Shown: positions 17,264-26,373 of the stretch, piece after piece
Layout: each line of letters starts with the position of its first letter
Position numbering within the stretch: position 1 is the first letter of the stretch
DNA from: Anaerolinea sp.
Lineage (GTDB): Bacteria > Chloroflexota > Anaerolineae > Anaerolineales > Anaerolineaceae
Assembly: GCA_029975055.1 (NCBI GenBank)
Contig: JARKPU010000002.1
Span: 113,332-177,331, forward strand
Direction of reading: 5' to 3'
DNA: 64,000 nt
The notes under the pieces: generated by a model
The model's input: the letters and a program-made list of their open reading frames with translations, nothing else
Told to the model about the DNA's origin: nothing
Databases searched by the model: none
Translations under genes and position numbers: made by a program

Positions 17264-18373
17264 CTACCCCAGGTATCTTCCAATTTGATTCACCAGCCGG
17301 TCGATCTGCTCGCGGCTGTGCGTGGCAAAGACGGCAATGCGCAGCGCGCCGCCCGGGGGCGTGCTTGGGTAGGCGCGCTCGAATTCCACGGCGATGCCCG
17401 CCTCGAAGAGCCGTTTGCGCAGGCGCAGCAGGTTCACGCCCGGGCGCGCTTCCAGGCAGATGATCGGCACCGGGGTGTCTTCCAGCGCCCAGCCCAGCGC
17501 CCGCAGACCGGCTTTGGCCTGCGCCACGTTGGCAGCCAGCTGCCGGCGCAGATCGGGCTGCAAGCGCGCCAGCCGCAGCGCGCAGGCTGAGGCCGCCGCT
17601 GAAGCGAGCGGCGGCGGGCTGGCCCCCACGCAGGCGCGCGAGTCGCGCTCGATACCTTCCGTCCAGCCCGCCTCGCCGGTGATGACGCCCCCGGCCCCGC
17701 CCAGGGCTTTGGCGAGGGTCTTCACGCTGCGGCACGCGCCGGGCCGGACGTCGAAATACTCCAGGGTCCCCCGCCCATGCCCGCCCAGCACACCGGCGGC
17801 GTGCGCGTCGTCGATGTAACACAGCCCGCCGTAAGGTTCGAGTGCCTCGAGCAGCCCGGGCAGCGGAGCCACTTCGCCGGAGATTGGGAAGACCCCGTCG
17901 CTGAGCACCAGCGGGCGCTCGCCGGGGCGCAGTTCGCGCCGCAGCAGCTCGCTCAGGTGTTCCGCCTGCCGGTGCCGGAACGGCGTGATGGGCTTATTGG
18001 TCGCCTGGGCCGCGTCCCACAGGCTGAAATGCGCGCAGGAATCGATGAAAATGTGCTCGAATTGTGCGCTGGATGCCTGGACAAGCGCCGCCGCGGCCAG
18101 GTAACCGGAAGGCAGGTAGAGGACCCGCTCATCGCCGAAAAAGGCACAGGCTTCGCGCTCCAGTTCGGCATACAGGGCGTGCTCGCCATATCCGCCGCGT
18201 GATGTGGCGCTGGAAAACCCGTAGCGCTCGAGCGCCGCCTGGGCTGCGCGGACCACCTCGGGGTGACTTTGCAGGCCCAGGTAACCCGACCCGGCGAAGT
18301 AATCCACCACGCGCCCGCCGATGAGCGTGCGCGCGCCCACCGGGCCTTCGATGTGCGGGGATTCTTGCGGCAT
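17264..18373 (-). CDS. PLP-dependent alpha-oxoamine synthase family (AONS/KBL-like)
   Basis: The product is 369 residues, close to family length, with the fold-type I pattern of 8-amino-7-oxononanoate synthase and 2-amino-3-ketobutyrate CoA ligase. Visible are GSGYLGLQSHP near the N-terminus, IDDAHAAG (PLP-binding Asp and His) and the Schiff-base Lys222 (LAKALGG). Members condense an amino acid with an acyl-CoA and release CO2. No biotin, threonine-degradation or sphingolipid gene is next to it, so the substrate is open and no gene symbol is given. It is divergent from the pirin gene. A TATAAT ends seven bases before its ATG, suggesting a leaderless or nearly leaderless mRNA. Confidence 0.88.
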   Translation of the reverse strand: MPQESPHIEGPVGARTLIGGRVVDYFAGSGYLGLQSHPEVVRAAQAALERYGFSSATSRGGYGEHALYAELEREACAFFGDERVLYLPSGYLAAAALVQASSAQFEHIFIDSCAHFSLWDAAQATNKPITPFRHRQAEHLSELLRRELRPGERPLVLSDGVFPISGEVAPLPGLLEALEPYGGLCYIDDAHAAGVLGGHGRGTLEYFDVRPGACRSVKTLAKALGGAGGVITGEAGWTEGIERDSRACVGASPPPLASAAASACALRLARLQPDLRRQLAANVAQAKAGLRALGWALEDTPVPIICLEARPGVNLLRLRKRLFEAGIAVEFERAYPSTPPGGALRIAVFATHSREQIDRLVNQIGRYLG

Positions 18374-18379
18374 GCCTTC

Positions 18380-18385
18380 ATTATA
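18380..18385 (-). promoter_or_regulatory. TATAAT -10 box immediately before the AONS/KBL-like start codon
   Basis: A consensus TATAAT on the minus strand is followed by six bases (GAAGGC) and then the ATG at 18373. Transcription would start at about the A of the ATG, giving a leaderless message. No good -35 was found. Confidence 0.45.
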
Positions 18386-18483
18386 TCCCGCCTCGCTGCG
18401 CCCCGAGAGCCGTCCGCCCGCGCCGACGGAGAAAGAGTATAATATTGACTGTTATTATCGGTTTCAGATAAAACGAGGTTCAC

Positions 18484-19341
18484 ATGCCCACCACCATCCG
18501 CACCGTGCGGCAAATCATCGAGCCGCAGTTCGTCATCGAAGGCGCAGGCGTGCTGCTGCGGCGCTCGTTCGGCCCCAACCGCGCCAACCTGTTTGACCCC
18601 TTCCTGCTCTTCGACCACTTCGCCTTCAACGACCCGCTCGAAGGTCCCATCAAGGGCTTCCCCACCCACCCGCACCGCGGGATCGAGACGGTCACCTACA
18701 TGCTGGAAGGCAACGTGCGCCACCGCGACAGCCTGGGCAACGCCGGGGTGATCGGCCCGGGCGACGTGCAGTGGATGACCAGCGGCCGCGGCATTTTGCA
18801 CGAGGAAATGCCCCGGCGCGGCCCAAGCGGATTGATCACCGGCTTCCAGTTGTGGGTGAACCTTCCGGCTGCCCAAAAGATGGGCTTGCCGCGCTACCAG
18901 GAAGTTTCGGCGGCGAGCATCCCGGCCATCGAGCAGGACGGGCTGCGCGTGCGCATCGTCGCAGGCGAGTTCGGCGGGGCAGCCGGCCCGGTGACGCAAA
19001 TCGCCGCCCGGCCGGTTTATATGGATGTGACGGTCAGCCCGGGGGCGCTCCTCTCGCTGCCCGTGGAAGAAGGCCACACCGCCATCGCCTACGTCTTCGA
19101 GGGCGCGGGGTGCTTCGGCGCCGAAGAGGAGCGCGTGGAAGCCGTGCGCATGGTCGTCTTTGGCGAGGGCGGGCAGGTCCGCGCCCGCGCAGCCGCGGAC
19201 ACACCCGTGCGCTTTATGCTGATGAGCGGAGCGCCGTTCAAAGAGCCGATCTACCCCTACGGGCCTTTCGTGATGAACACGCTGGAGGAGATCCAGCAGG
19301 CGCTCAGCGACCTGCGCAACGGCACGTTCGTCCAAAATTGA
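18484..19341 (+). CDS. Pirin family protein (bicupin)
   Basis: The product is 285 residues, the normal pirin length. The N-terminal cupin holds the metal ligands in HPHRG and the HEE motif (GRGILHEEMP); the second cupin is in the C-terminal half. Pirins are iron-binding cupins; some show quercetin 2,3-dioxygenase activity and others act as redox-linked co-regulators, so the role here is not fixed. The ATG has an ACGAGG ribosome site, and a TATAAT lies at 18438-18443. It is divergent from the PLP-enzyme gene with 110 bases between them, and a GC-rich stem-loop follows its stop. Confidence 0.9.
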   Translation: MPTTIRTVRQIIEPQFVIEGAGVLLRRSFGPNRANLFDPFLLFDHFAFNDPLEGPIKGFPTHPHRGIETVTYMLEGNVRHRDSLGNAGVIGPGDVQWMTSGRGILHEEMPRRGPSGLITGFQLWVNLPAAQKMGLPRYQEVSAASIPAIEQDGLRVRIVAGEFGGAAGPVTQIAARPVYMDVTVSPGALLSLPVEEGHTAIAYVFEGAGCFGAEEERVEAVRMVVFGEGGQVRARAAADTPVRFMLMSGAPFKEPIYPYGPFVMNTLEEIQQALSDLRNGTFVQN

Positions 19342-19351
19342 GCAGGCGCCC

Positions 19352-19373
19352 GCTCGGGGAAGCAGCCCCGAGC
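19352..19373 (+). terminator. GC-rich stem-loop after the pirin gene
   Basis: GCTCGGGG (19352-19359) and CCCCGAGC (19366-19373) form a perfect 8-bp stem ten bases past the pirin stop. There is no clear T run behind it, so its terminator activity is uncertain. Confidence 0.4.
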
Positions 19374-19423
19374 GCTATGCAGCTTGAATTGACCCGTATG
19401 GTGTTCATCTAGCCGTTTGGCCG

Positions 19424-19468
19424 ATCTCCCTCATTCCCAACCCTTCTCCCAGAGGGCGAAGGGAGGTG
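19424..19468. repeat. Probable dispersed intergenic repeat
   Basis: This stretch, read on the minus strand, has the CGCCCTCTGGGAGAAGGG / TTGGGAATGAGGGAG wording of short repeats often seen between genes in many bacterial genomes, and contains a CCCTTC/GAAGGG stem. It is the only copy in the window, so the assignment rests on recalled pattern. It lies in the 362-bp gap between the pirin gene and the PhoD-like operon, which otherwise holds the stem-loop and promoter listed here. Confidence 0.35.
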
Positions 19469-19568
19469 GATTTCTTTTTCTCTCCCTTCGGAGGCACGCT
19501 TCGCGCGCCCGCTGGGACGAGGGCTCTTTGCCGGTCCCATAAACGCGATGCATTTCTTGCCCAGGTGG

Positions 19569-19596
19569 TTGACAGATCGCCGATCCCTGTTATAAT
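19569..19596 (+). promoter_or_regulatory. Strong sigma70-like promoter of the five-gene DUF6603 operon
   Basis: TTGACA (19569-19574) and TATAAT (19591-19596), both exact consensus hexamers, are 16 bases apart. They lie about 110 bases before the first gene of the operon, in an AT-rich patch. No other promoter of this quality was seen up to 35.4 kb. Confidence 0.75.
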
Positions 19597-19703
19597 TTTA
19601 TTGACTTTATAGATCAATATTATCTTAAATAGCCCCCACCACTCTGCAGTCCAATCCATTGCTCCACCGTCGCAAGCAGGCTGCTTTGAACGGCGAGTGA
19701 TCA

Positions 19704-22700
19704 TTGAGTGATTTGCCTCTCATCCTTGCGGGACCGATCGTCCGCCGCGTGGAACCAACCCTGGTCTGCGTGTGGGTGGCGCTCAGCAAGGCCCGTTCCA
19801 TCCGCCTGACGGTCTTCGAAGGCTTCCAGATGGCCGGGACGGGCCCGGGCGTCTTTTCCGGCGGGAACCCGCGCACCTTTGGCGCCGCCAATACCCTCCC
19901 AGTGGGAGATCAACTGCACATCGGCGTGGTCTATGCCGAATTGCTCCCCGAGCAGGCCCTCACCCCCGGCATCAACTACAGCTACAACGTCTCGTTCGGT
20001 GAATTCCTCGCCGGCGTGAAGCCCGGCGCGCAAACCTTCCCTGGCCTGGTCAACCCCACCGCCGACCTGAAGACCGAAGGCCTGCTCTCAGACCAGCCCA
20101 TCAACAACCGCCCCAACCTGCCCCTGGGGTATGAGGTTGGCGTGCTCCCGGGCTTCGCCCTGCCGCCCCCTCAACTGACCGACCTGCGCATCCTGCACGG
20201 CTCGTGCCGCCGCCCGGGGCATGTCTATGAGTCGGGCCAGGGCAAGCTCTCCTTTGACGGCCTGGCCTGGGTGGACGACTTGATCCTCGAATGGCGGCGC
20301 GGCACCCCCACCACCCAGGCGCTGGATGCCAACGTCCGCCCGCACCAGCTCTTCCTTACCGGCGACCAAATCTACGCCGACGATGTGGAAGCCCCCATGC
20401 TGGTGATGCTCAACCTCCTGGCCAACCGCCTGATCGGCAAGACCGAGCTGCTGCCCACCCGTTACCCACCCGAAGCCGACCCCGCCAGCAAGGAGAAGTT
20501 CCTCGGCGCGCCTAAACAGCCCGGGTTTGCTACCCTCGAAGCCTTCATCCAGAAGATGCGCGCCGACGGCAAGAAGCCGCTCGAAGAGCTCAAGAAAGAT
20601 GCCCGTGTGCGCGTGCTTGAAGACCCGTGCTTCGACCGGCTGTTCATCTACCTCTACGAGCAACCCTTCAGCCTCGAGCCTGGCTTCCAGAGCGACCCCG
20701 CCGCGCCGGGCGTGCGTTTCTGGCCCGCCGATTTGCGCCACTTCCCCGCTGGCCTGCGCGAGCCGCTCCTCGATTGCGAGGCCAAGTTCTCTTCCACCGA
20801 CCTGCACAGCCACCTCATGTCGCTGGGCGAATACTGCGCCATGTACCTGGCGGTCTATTCCTCGGCCGTGTGGGAGCTACAGGCCGATGCCCCCGCCCTG
20901 CCTGCAGCCGAACAGATCTTTCAACTCCCGCCCGGCGACCTGCCGCAGCTTTGGGACTTCCATGCCACCGACCCCGATTCCAATACCATCCACCCGCGCA
21001 AAGACCGTGCCGCGGTGGACGCTTACCTCGAGAAGGAAAAGCGCAAGAAACCCGTCAGCATTCAGAAAGTGCAAAACGCGCAAGATACCCTGGGGGTGCT
21101 CTTCGCCTCGCTCACCCGCGTGCGGCGGGCGCTGGCCAACATCCCCACTTACATGGTCTTCGACGACCACGATGTGACCGACGACTGGAACCTGACCCTC
21201 TCCTGGCGCGACCGGGTGCACACCTCGCCCCTGGGGCGGCGCATCCTGGTAAACGCGCTCGCCGCCTACGCGCTCTTCCAGGACTGGGGCAACGACCCGA
21301 AGCGCTACGAAAAGGGAGCCTATCGCAGCCTGCTCGACCAGGTGACGAAGCTCTTCCCCGCAAGCGCCACGAGCGGCCCGCCTGTGGCCGCCGCGAAGGA
21401 ACTCGAAAAGCTGTTCGCGCTCAACCAGCCGAACCCCGAGCCTGCCCCCGAGCTCAAATGGCACTTCAGCATCGACGGCCCGCGCCACCGCGTCATCGCC
21501 CTCGATACGCGCACGCGGCGCGTCTACCGTTCGCGCTTCCTCCCGCCGGGGCTGCTCTCGCCCGAAGCGCTCAAAGAGCAGCTCCCCGACCCGGCCGAAA
21601 CACCCCTGCCGCCCGGCATCGAGATGCTGATCGTCATCTCGCAGACTCCGCCGCTGCTGCCCTCGCTGGCTGCTTCGGTGATCGTGCCGCTCATGACCAC
21701 GATCAACGAGTTGGAAAACCACAAGACGCTCAACAACCTGCCCGGCACCGAGCCTGATAATGAGATCTGGCCGGGGGACGAGCTGGCCTTCAAGGCCTTC
21801 CTCGAGCGGATGGCCAGGTATAAGCGCGTGGTCGTGCTCTCCGGCGAGGTGCACTACGGCTATTCGGCGCAGATGAGCCTGTGGACCCCCGGCACCCGGC
21901 GCATGACGCTCCCCGCCGCCCTCGAAGCCGACCTGGCGAACGCCGACCCCAAGAACCCCGTTCTCTCCCAGGGCATCCGCAATGCCTTCCAGGCGGCCAA
22001 CCTGCCGCTTGGAACCGGCGCGCGGCTGGTGATCCGCCCGGGCAACGCCGAATGGCTGGTGATCGACCCCGCCGGACGCAAGACTTACCTGGTGCGCAAA
22101 GAAGCCGCCGGGTTGAATGTCTTCGAAGAACAAGGCCCTGCGCGCGTGGCACAGTTCGTCTCTTCGGGGATGAAGAACGTCAAGGCGCTCATCGCCAAGA
22201 TCGCGCGCGGGGTGGGCAACGCCTTCGCGTTGATCGACCTGACCCCCGCCGAACGGATGGCCTGGGAAGCGAACTTCCCCGCTCCGTTGGCCGTGCCGGA
22301 TGGGGTGCGCCTGCCGCCGCCCGTGCGCGACCGGCTCGGCAGCCTGCCGGTCATCGTCCCCAGCAAGAACTGGCCGCCGGGCATCCAGGCCGCCCGCCAG
22401 CCGGACGTGACCTGGCGCATCGACCTGGTCAGCGATGTGCGCCCCGATTCCCAGCGGCCCGAATTCACCCGCCCCTCCGGCCCGCCGCCGGTCTTCGACG
22501 TGAAAGACATCGAAGCCTCTTACCGCGAAATCGCCGCCCGCCACGCCGGTTTTGCCAGCAAGCTGCGCTTCTCGCGCGGCGTGGTGTATCAGAGCAACCT
22601 GGGCCTGGTGCGGTTTGAAATGGACGGCCAGACGCTGGTGGCCTGCCATGATCTCTATTCTCACCCGCCCGGCAGGCACGAGGCGGCTTTGATCAACACC

Positions 22701-22769
22701 TACCGCGTGCCGCTGGACCTGTTCGACGACCAGCGCCCCGCCCTTCAATTCGACCTGCCGGAGGAGTGA
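19704..22769 (+). CDS. PhoD-like calcineurin-type phosphoesterase, large form
   Basis: The product is 1,021 residues, about twice a standard PhoD. Metallophosphoesterase signatures occur in PhoD order: GSCRRPG, then GDQIYADD (Asp221), then DDHDVTDDW (487-495), then SGEVHYGYSA (His717). The C-terminal 250 residues are an extra region without a recognised domain. No signal peptide or Tat motif is visible, unlike secreted PhoD, so it is probably cytoplasmic. The start is TTG 19704, forced by an in-frame stop at 19698-19700; a second TTG at 19713 is possible. It is the first gene of a five-gene operon and ends 7 bases before the DUF6603-type gene. Phosphodiester or phosphomonoester hydrolysis is expected; the substrate is unknown. 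Confidence 0.85.
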   Translation: MSDLPLILAGPIVRRVEPTLVCVWVALSKARSIRLTVFEGFQMAGTGPGVFSGGNPRTFGAANTLPVGDQLHIGVVYAELLPEQALTPGINYSYNVSFGEFLAGVKPGAQTFPGLVNPTADLKTEGLLSDQPINNRPNLPLGYEVGVLPGFALPPPQLTDLRILHGSCRRPGHVYESGQGKLSFDGLAWVDDLILEWRRGTPTTQALDANVRPHQLFLTGDQIYADDVEAPMLVMLNLLANRLIGKTELLPTRYPPEADPASKEKFLGAPKQPGFATLEAFIQKMRADGKKPLEELKKDARVRVLEDPCFDRLFIYLYEQPFSLEPGFQSDPAAPGVRFWPADLRHFPAGLREPLLDCEAKFSSTDLHSHLMSLGEYCAMYLAVYSSAVWELQADAPALPAAEQIFQLPPGDLPQLWDFHATDPDSNTIHPRKDRAAVDAYLEKEKRKKPVSIQKVQNAQDTLGVLFASLTRVRRALANIPTYMVFDDHDVTDDWNLTLSWRDRVHTSPLGRRILVNALAAYALFQDWGNDPKRYEKGAYRSLLDQVTKLFPASATSGPPVAAAKELEKLFALNQPNPEPAPELKWHFSIDGPRHRVIALDTRTRRVYRSRFLPPGLLSPEALKEQLPDPAETPLPPGIEMLIVISQTPPLLPSLAASVIVPLMTTINELENHKTLNNLPGTEPDNEIWPGDELAFKAFLERMARYKRVVVLSGEVHYGYSAQMSLWTPGTRRMTLPAALEADLANADPKNPVLSQGIRNAFQAANLPLGTGARLVIRPGNAEWLVIDPAGRKTYLVRKEAAGLNVFEEQGPARVAQFVSSGMKNVKALIAKIARGVGNAFALIDLTPAERMAWEANFPAPLAVPDGVRLPPPVRDRLGSLPVIVPSKNWPPGIQAARQPDVTWRIDLVSDVRPDSQRPEFTRPSGPPPVFDVKDIEASYREIAARHAGFASKLRFSRGVVYQSNLGLVRFEMDGQTLVACHDLYSHPPGRHEAALINTYRVPLDLFDDQRPALQFDLPEE

Positions 22770-22776
22770 CCCAGGC

Positions 22777-25700
22777 ATGGGCGCGATCAGCTTCTTCAAA
22801 TGGATCTTCCGTGGAATCCGCCGCCTGTTCGACGAGTTGAATAAGCTCGTCGTGCGCATCAGCGAAGACCCGGTGGTGCTGCGCGCTCTCGAAGCCGACC
22901 TGGGCGTGGCGCCGGGCGGCCTCGCTAAAGCCAAAGGCAAGACCCCGCCGGATGCGTCCGGCATCGATGCTTACATCAACGCCGTTGACCCAGACGCCGA
23001 ACAGGTGGCGGTGGCCTTTGAGTTCATCGGCCGTTACGTGGCTTTCTGGAAAGATATCTTCACTGCCGCCAAGCAGGAAGACGCCTCGCTGGTGGTGGAT
23101 GAGCTGGTTTACCGCCTCTTCCAGCTGGTTGCCGTCAACACGGTGAAGTTCCGTTACCCAACCGCCTATTACATCATGCGCCTGCTGGGGGCCATTACCC
23201 AGGACCTGCGCCTGAGTGTGGAAGAAGCTTTTGCGCCCGAAGTGCCGGCCAACCTCTTCACCAGCGCCTACTGGAAGAACCTCGGCCCGGCGTTCAAAAA
23301 GAATTACCTCGTCTTCCGCCTCGACCAGGCCGCCGATCTGTTCCTCCAGCCGCCCGACCCGGCCCACCCCCTCACCCCGGCAGAAGTCATCGAGCGGCGG
23401 CAGCTTGGGTTTGAGATCTTCGGCCTCTCGGACCTCATCTTCACCACCGGCTGGTTCCTGGGCGATACCAGCCTGGTGAAGAAGCTGCTCGCCAAACTCA
23501 ACCTGGAAATTTCCAACTTCTATGGCTGGGAGCTGCCCCCCGGGCCGGATATCCCGCTCTCCGAGCGCATCGCCAGCCGGGCCTACACCCTCAAACTCAC
23601 CACCCCCGCCGGCCCCCCGGCCAGTTCGTCGTTCACCCTCACCCAGCTTCTGCTGGCGGAAGGCGAAACCCCCGCCGGGCAGGAGCCGCGCACGGGCTGG
23701 TACCTTTCGCTGCGCGGGGCCGTCACCTTTGAAGAAAAGGCCGGCGATGAGGAACGCCCGATCAAGATCAAAATCACGGTCGAGACTCCCGACGGGCTGG
23801 ACGCGCGCGTGTACTTCAGCGGCGAGGATAAATTCAAGCCCACCGGCGTGCCCTCCGGCGGGATGAAGCTCTCCATCGAGCCGGCGCAGCCCTCCACCGT
23901 CGGGCCGGCCTTCAGCCTGCCCGAAACCACCGGCACCCGCCTGGAAATTGGCGATTTTTCCTTCAAAGTGGAGATCAACACCAACGGCTTCAAGATCAGA
24001 GCAAGCGCCCAGAAGAGCGCCCTGGTGATCGTGCCGTCGCAGGGCGACAGCTTCATCGAAGAATCGCTCCCGCCTAAAGAAATCCGCTTCGATTTTGCCC
24101 TCGGCCTGACGGCCGACCAGGACGGAGTTTCGATCGACGGCGGAAGCCGCTTTGCCGCCACAATCCCGGTCAATAAATCGCTGCTGGGCATCTCGCTCAA
24201 AACAGTCCAGCTATCGCTCAACCCGGTGGCGGGTGAAGGCAGTTCGGAGCTGCAGTTTGCCGCCGTCGCCAGCCTTGGCTTCAGCCTGGGGCCGCTCTCG
24301 CTCTCGGTCGAGCAGATCGGCTTCACCGTCAACGCAGGCGCCAGCGGGGAGGACCAGCCGGAAGACGCCGTCAGCCTGCTGCCGTTCTTCTACCTGCGCG
24401 ATGTCGGCTTCAGGCCGCCCAGCGGCGTGGGTGTGCTGGTCGATAGCCTGGCGGTCACCGGCGGTGGCTTCCTCTTCTTCGACCGCCAGAACGAGCAATA
24501 CGCCGGGGTGATTCAACTGGAGATCGCCGACCGCATTTCCATCAAAGCCATCGGCCTGCTCACCACGCGCCTGCCGGATGGCTCGAAGGGCTTCTCGCTG
24601 CTGGTGATCCTCTCGGTGGAGTTCGACCCGCCCATCCAGCTCGTCCTCGGCTTCACCCTCGGCGGCATTGGCGGCTACCTGGGCATCAACCGCACGGTGG
24701 ATGTTGATGTGCTGCGCGCCGGCCTGCATAACCACACGCTGGATGCGATCCTATTCCCCAAAGACCCGGTCGCCAATGCCGGGAGGATCCTCGGGGTGCT
24801 GCGCAGCGTCTTCCCGCCCTCGCGCGGGCGGCATCTCTTTGGGCTGGCGGTGATTCTCAACTGGGGCACACCCCCGCTCATCACCGCCGAGCTGGCCGTC
24901 ATCTATGAAAAGGCCGACAACCCGCGCCTGATCATCCTCGGGCAGCTCCACCTGGTGGCTCCGCGCAAAAAGCCCATCCTCGAGATCCACATGGACGCGG
25001 TAGGCATCTGGGATTACGACCGGCAGGAATTTTCGCTGGATGCGCGCCTGTATGACTCGCGCGTGGTGTTCATTCACATCAGCGGCGATATGGCGCTGCG
25101 CATCCGGCGCGGAACCGACCCGTTCTACCTGCTTTCCATCGGCGGCTACCACCCGGCCTTCAACGTACCGCCCACCTTCCCCACGCTCGAACGGGTGAAG
25201 ATCACCTTTGCCGATTCGAAGAACCTGCGCCTGATCCTGACCGGCTATTTTGCCGTCTCATCCAACACGCGCCAGGCCGGCGGGAAGATCGATTTCTTCG
25301 CCGGGTTCGGCGGTTTCAGCATTGAGGGGTTGATCCAGATCGACGTGTTGTGGGAGCCGGACGTGCGCTACATCGCCGACTTCGACATCAAGGTGGCGCT
25401 CAAATACAAAGGCCATACCTTGCTCGGGGCGCACGCCGTGGGGCAGCTCTTCGGGCCAAGCCCGAACCGTGTCAAAGGGAAGGTTTCGATCAGCCTCTTC
25501 CTCTTCGATATTTCCAAATCCTTCGATCACACCTTCGGCGACGACCGCCCGCCCGAAGCCCTGCCCCAGGTGAACCCGCAGGCCGAGCTGGTGGCTGCCC
25601 TGCAGGATCAACGCAGCTGGGATGCCCCCCTGCCGGGCCGCAGCCGTATGCTCGTCAGCCTGCGCAGACGGGCCGACCCGCAGGTGATGGTACACCCCCT

Positions 25701-26373
25701 GGGCGAGCTTTCGGTGCGACAGCAGGTACTGCCGCTGGGCATCCGCATCGACCGGTTCGCCGGGGGTATCCCCTCCGGGGCGACGATCTTCAATATCACC
25801 CAGGCTGCCGTCGGCGGAGATGTGATCGAGGTGCTCGAACCGGTGAATGAGTTCTTTGCCCCGGCCGAGTTTATCCAGATGAGCGACGATGAGAAGCTCG
25901 CCCGCCCGTCTTTCGAGGCCATGCCCGCCGGAATCAGGCTCCAGCCGGGCGGGTTGTCGTTCGGCGGGCAGGCCCCTGCCGCAGCCGGCCAGGCCGTCAC
26001 TTCAGAGATGGATTTCGATGAAAAAACCGTCGGCGCCGATGGCAGCGTTTCCAACGGCCAGAACCCCGCCACCCTTCCGGGCCACCTGGTCATCGCCGCC
26101 GCCGGTTTTGGCGCGGCTGCCCGCTCGGCGCTGCGCGAGGCTGGCCCCGCGCGCTACAGCGCCCCCGGGGCGCACTTCAGGGTGAGTCAGGCCGCTTACA
26201 CCGTCTCCGGGGTAGATGCCCTCACCACCGCTCCGCTCGGCGATTCCGCTCAAGCCCCCGCCGGAAGTTACACGGCCGTGCAGCAGGCCCTCGAGCAGCA
26301 CCTTAAGGCCAATCCGCAATCGCGCGGGAGCCTGCAGGTGGTGCCAGCCTTCCATGTGGAGAAACCTTCATGA
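22777..26373 (+). CDS. DUF6603-type large beta-rich protein
   Basis: The product is 1,198 residues. The first ~230 residues are helical. The remainder is a long run of short beta strands with Gly turns and alternating hydrophobic residues. Phrases such as GGIGGYLGINRTVDVDVLRAG, DARLYDSRVVFIHISGDMAL and MSDDEKLARPSFE match, from memory, the uncharacterised DUF6603 family found in actinobacteria, cyanobacteria and others. No catalytic motif, signal peptide or membrane helix is evident. A scaffold or shell-like structural role is only a guess. An ATG lies behind a CGGAGGAG-type ribosome site within the end of the previous gene; its stop overlaps the next ATG (ATGA at 26370). The operon context is its main clue. 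Confidence 0.8.
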   Translation: MGAISFFKWIFRGIRRLFDELNKLVVRISEDPVVLRALEADLGVAPGGLAKAKGKTPPDASGIDAYINAVDPDAEQVAVAFEFIGRYVAFWKDIFTAAKQEDASLVVDELVYRLFQLVAVNTVKFRYPTAYYIMRLLGAITQDLRLSVEEAFAPEVPANLFTSAYWKNLGPAFKKNYLVFRLDQAADLFLQPPDPAHPLTPAEVIERRQLGFEIFGLSDLIFTTGWFLGDTSLVKKLLAKLNLEISNFYGWELPPGPDIPLSERIASRAYTLKLTTPAGPPASSSFTLTQLLLAEGETPAGQEPRTGWYLSLRGAVTFEEKAGDEERPIKIKITVETPDGLDARVYFSGEDKFKPTGVPSGGMKLSIEPAQPSTVGPAFSLPETTGTRLEIGDFSFKVEINTNGFKIRASAQKSALVIVPSQGDSFIEESLPPKEIRFDFALGLTADQDGVSIDGGSRFAATIPVNKSLLGISLKTVQLSLNPVAGEGSSELQFAAVASLGFSLGPLSLSVEQIGFTVNAGASGEDQPEDAVSLLPFFYLRDVGFRPPSGVGVLVDSLAVTGGGFLFFDRQNEQYAGVIQLEIADRISIKAIGLLTTRLPDGSKGFSLLVILSVEFDPPIQLVLGFTLGGIGGYLGINRTVDVDVLRAGLHNHTLDAILFPKDPVANAGRILGVLRSVFPPSRGRHLFGLAVILNWGTPPLITAELAVIYEKADNPRLIILGQLHLVAPRKKPILEIHMDAVGIWDYDRQEFSLDARLYDSRVVFIHISGDMALRIRRGTDPFYLLSIGGYHPAFNVPPTFPTLERVKITFADSKNLRLILTGYFAVSSNTRQAGGKIDFFAGFGGFSIEGLIQIDVLWEPDVRYIADFDIKVALKYKGHTLLGAHAVGQLFGPSPNRVKGKVSISLFLFDISKSFDHTFGDDRPPEALPQVNPQAELVAALQDQRSWDAPLPGRSRMLVSLRRRADPQVMVHPLGELSVRQQVLPLGIRIDRFAGGIPSGATIFNITQAAVGGDVIEVLEPVNEFFAPAEFIQMSDDEKLARPSFEAMPAGIRLQPGGLSFGGQAPAAAGQAVTSEMDFDEKTVGADGSVSNGQNPATLPGHLVIAAAGFGAAARSALREAGPARYSAPGAHFRVSQAAYTVSGVDALTTAPLGDSAQAPAGSYTAVQQALEQHLKANPQSRGSLQVVPAFHVEKPS

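Noticed and set aside
20877..22964. 695-codon minus-strand open frame
   Set aside because: It is opposite the PhoD-like gene and the start of the DUF6603-type gene and shows no domain or ribosome site.
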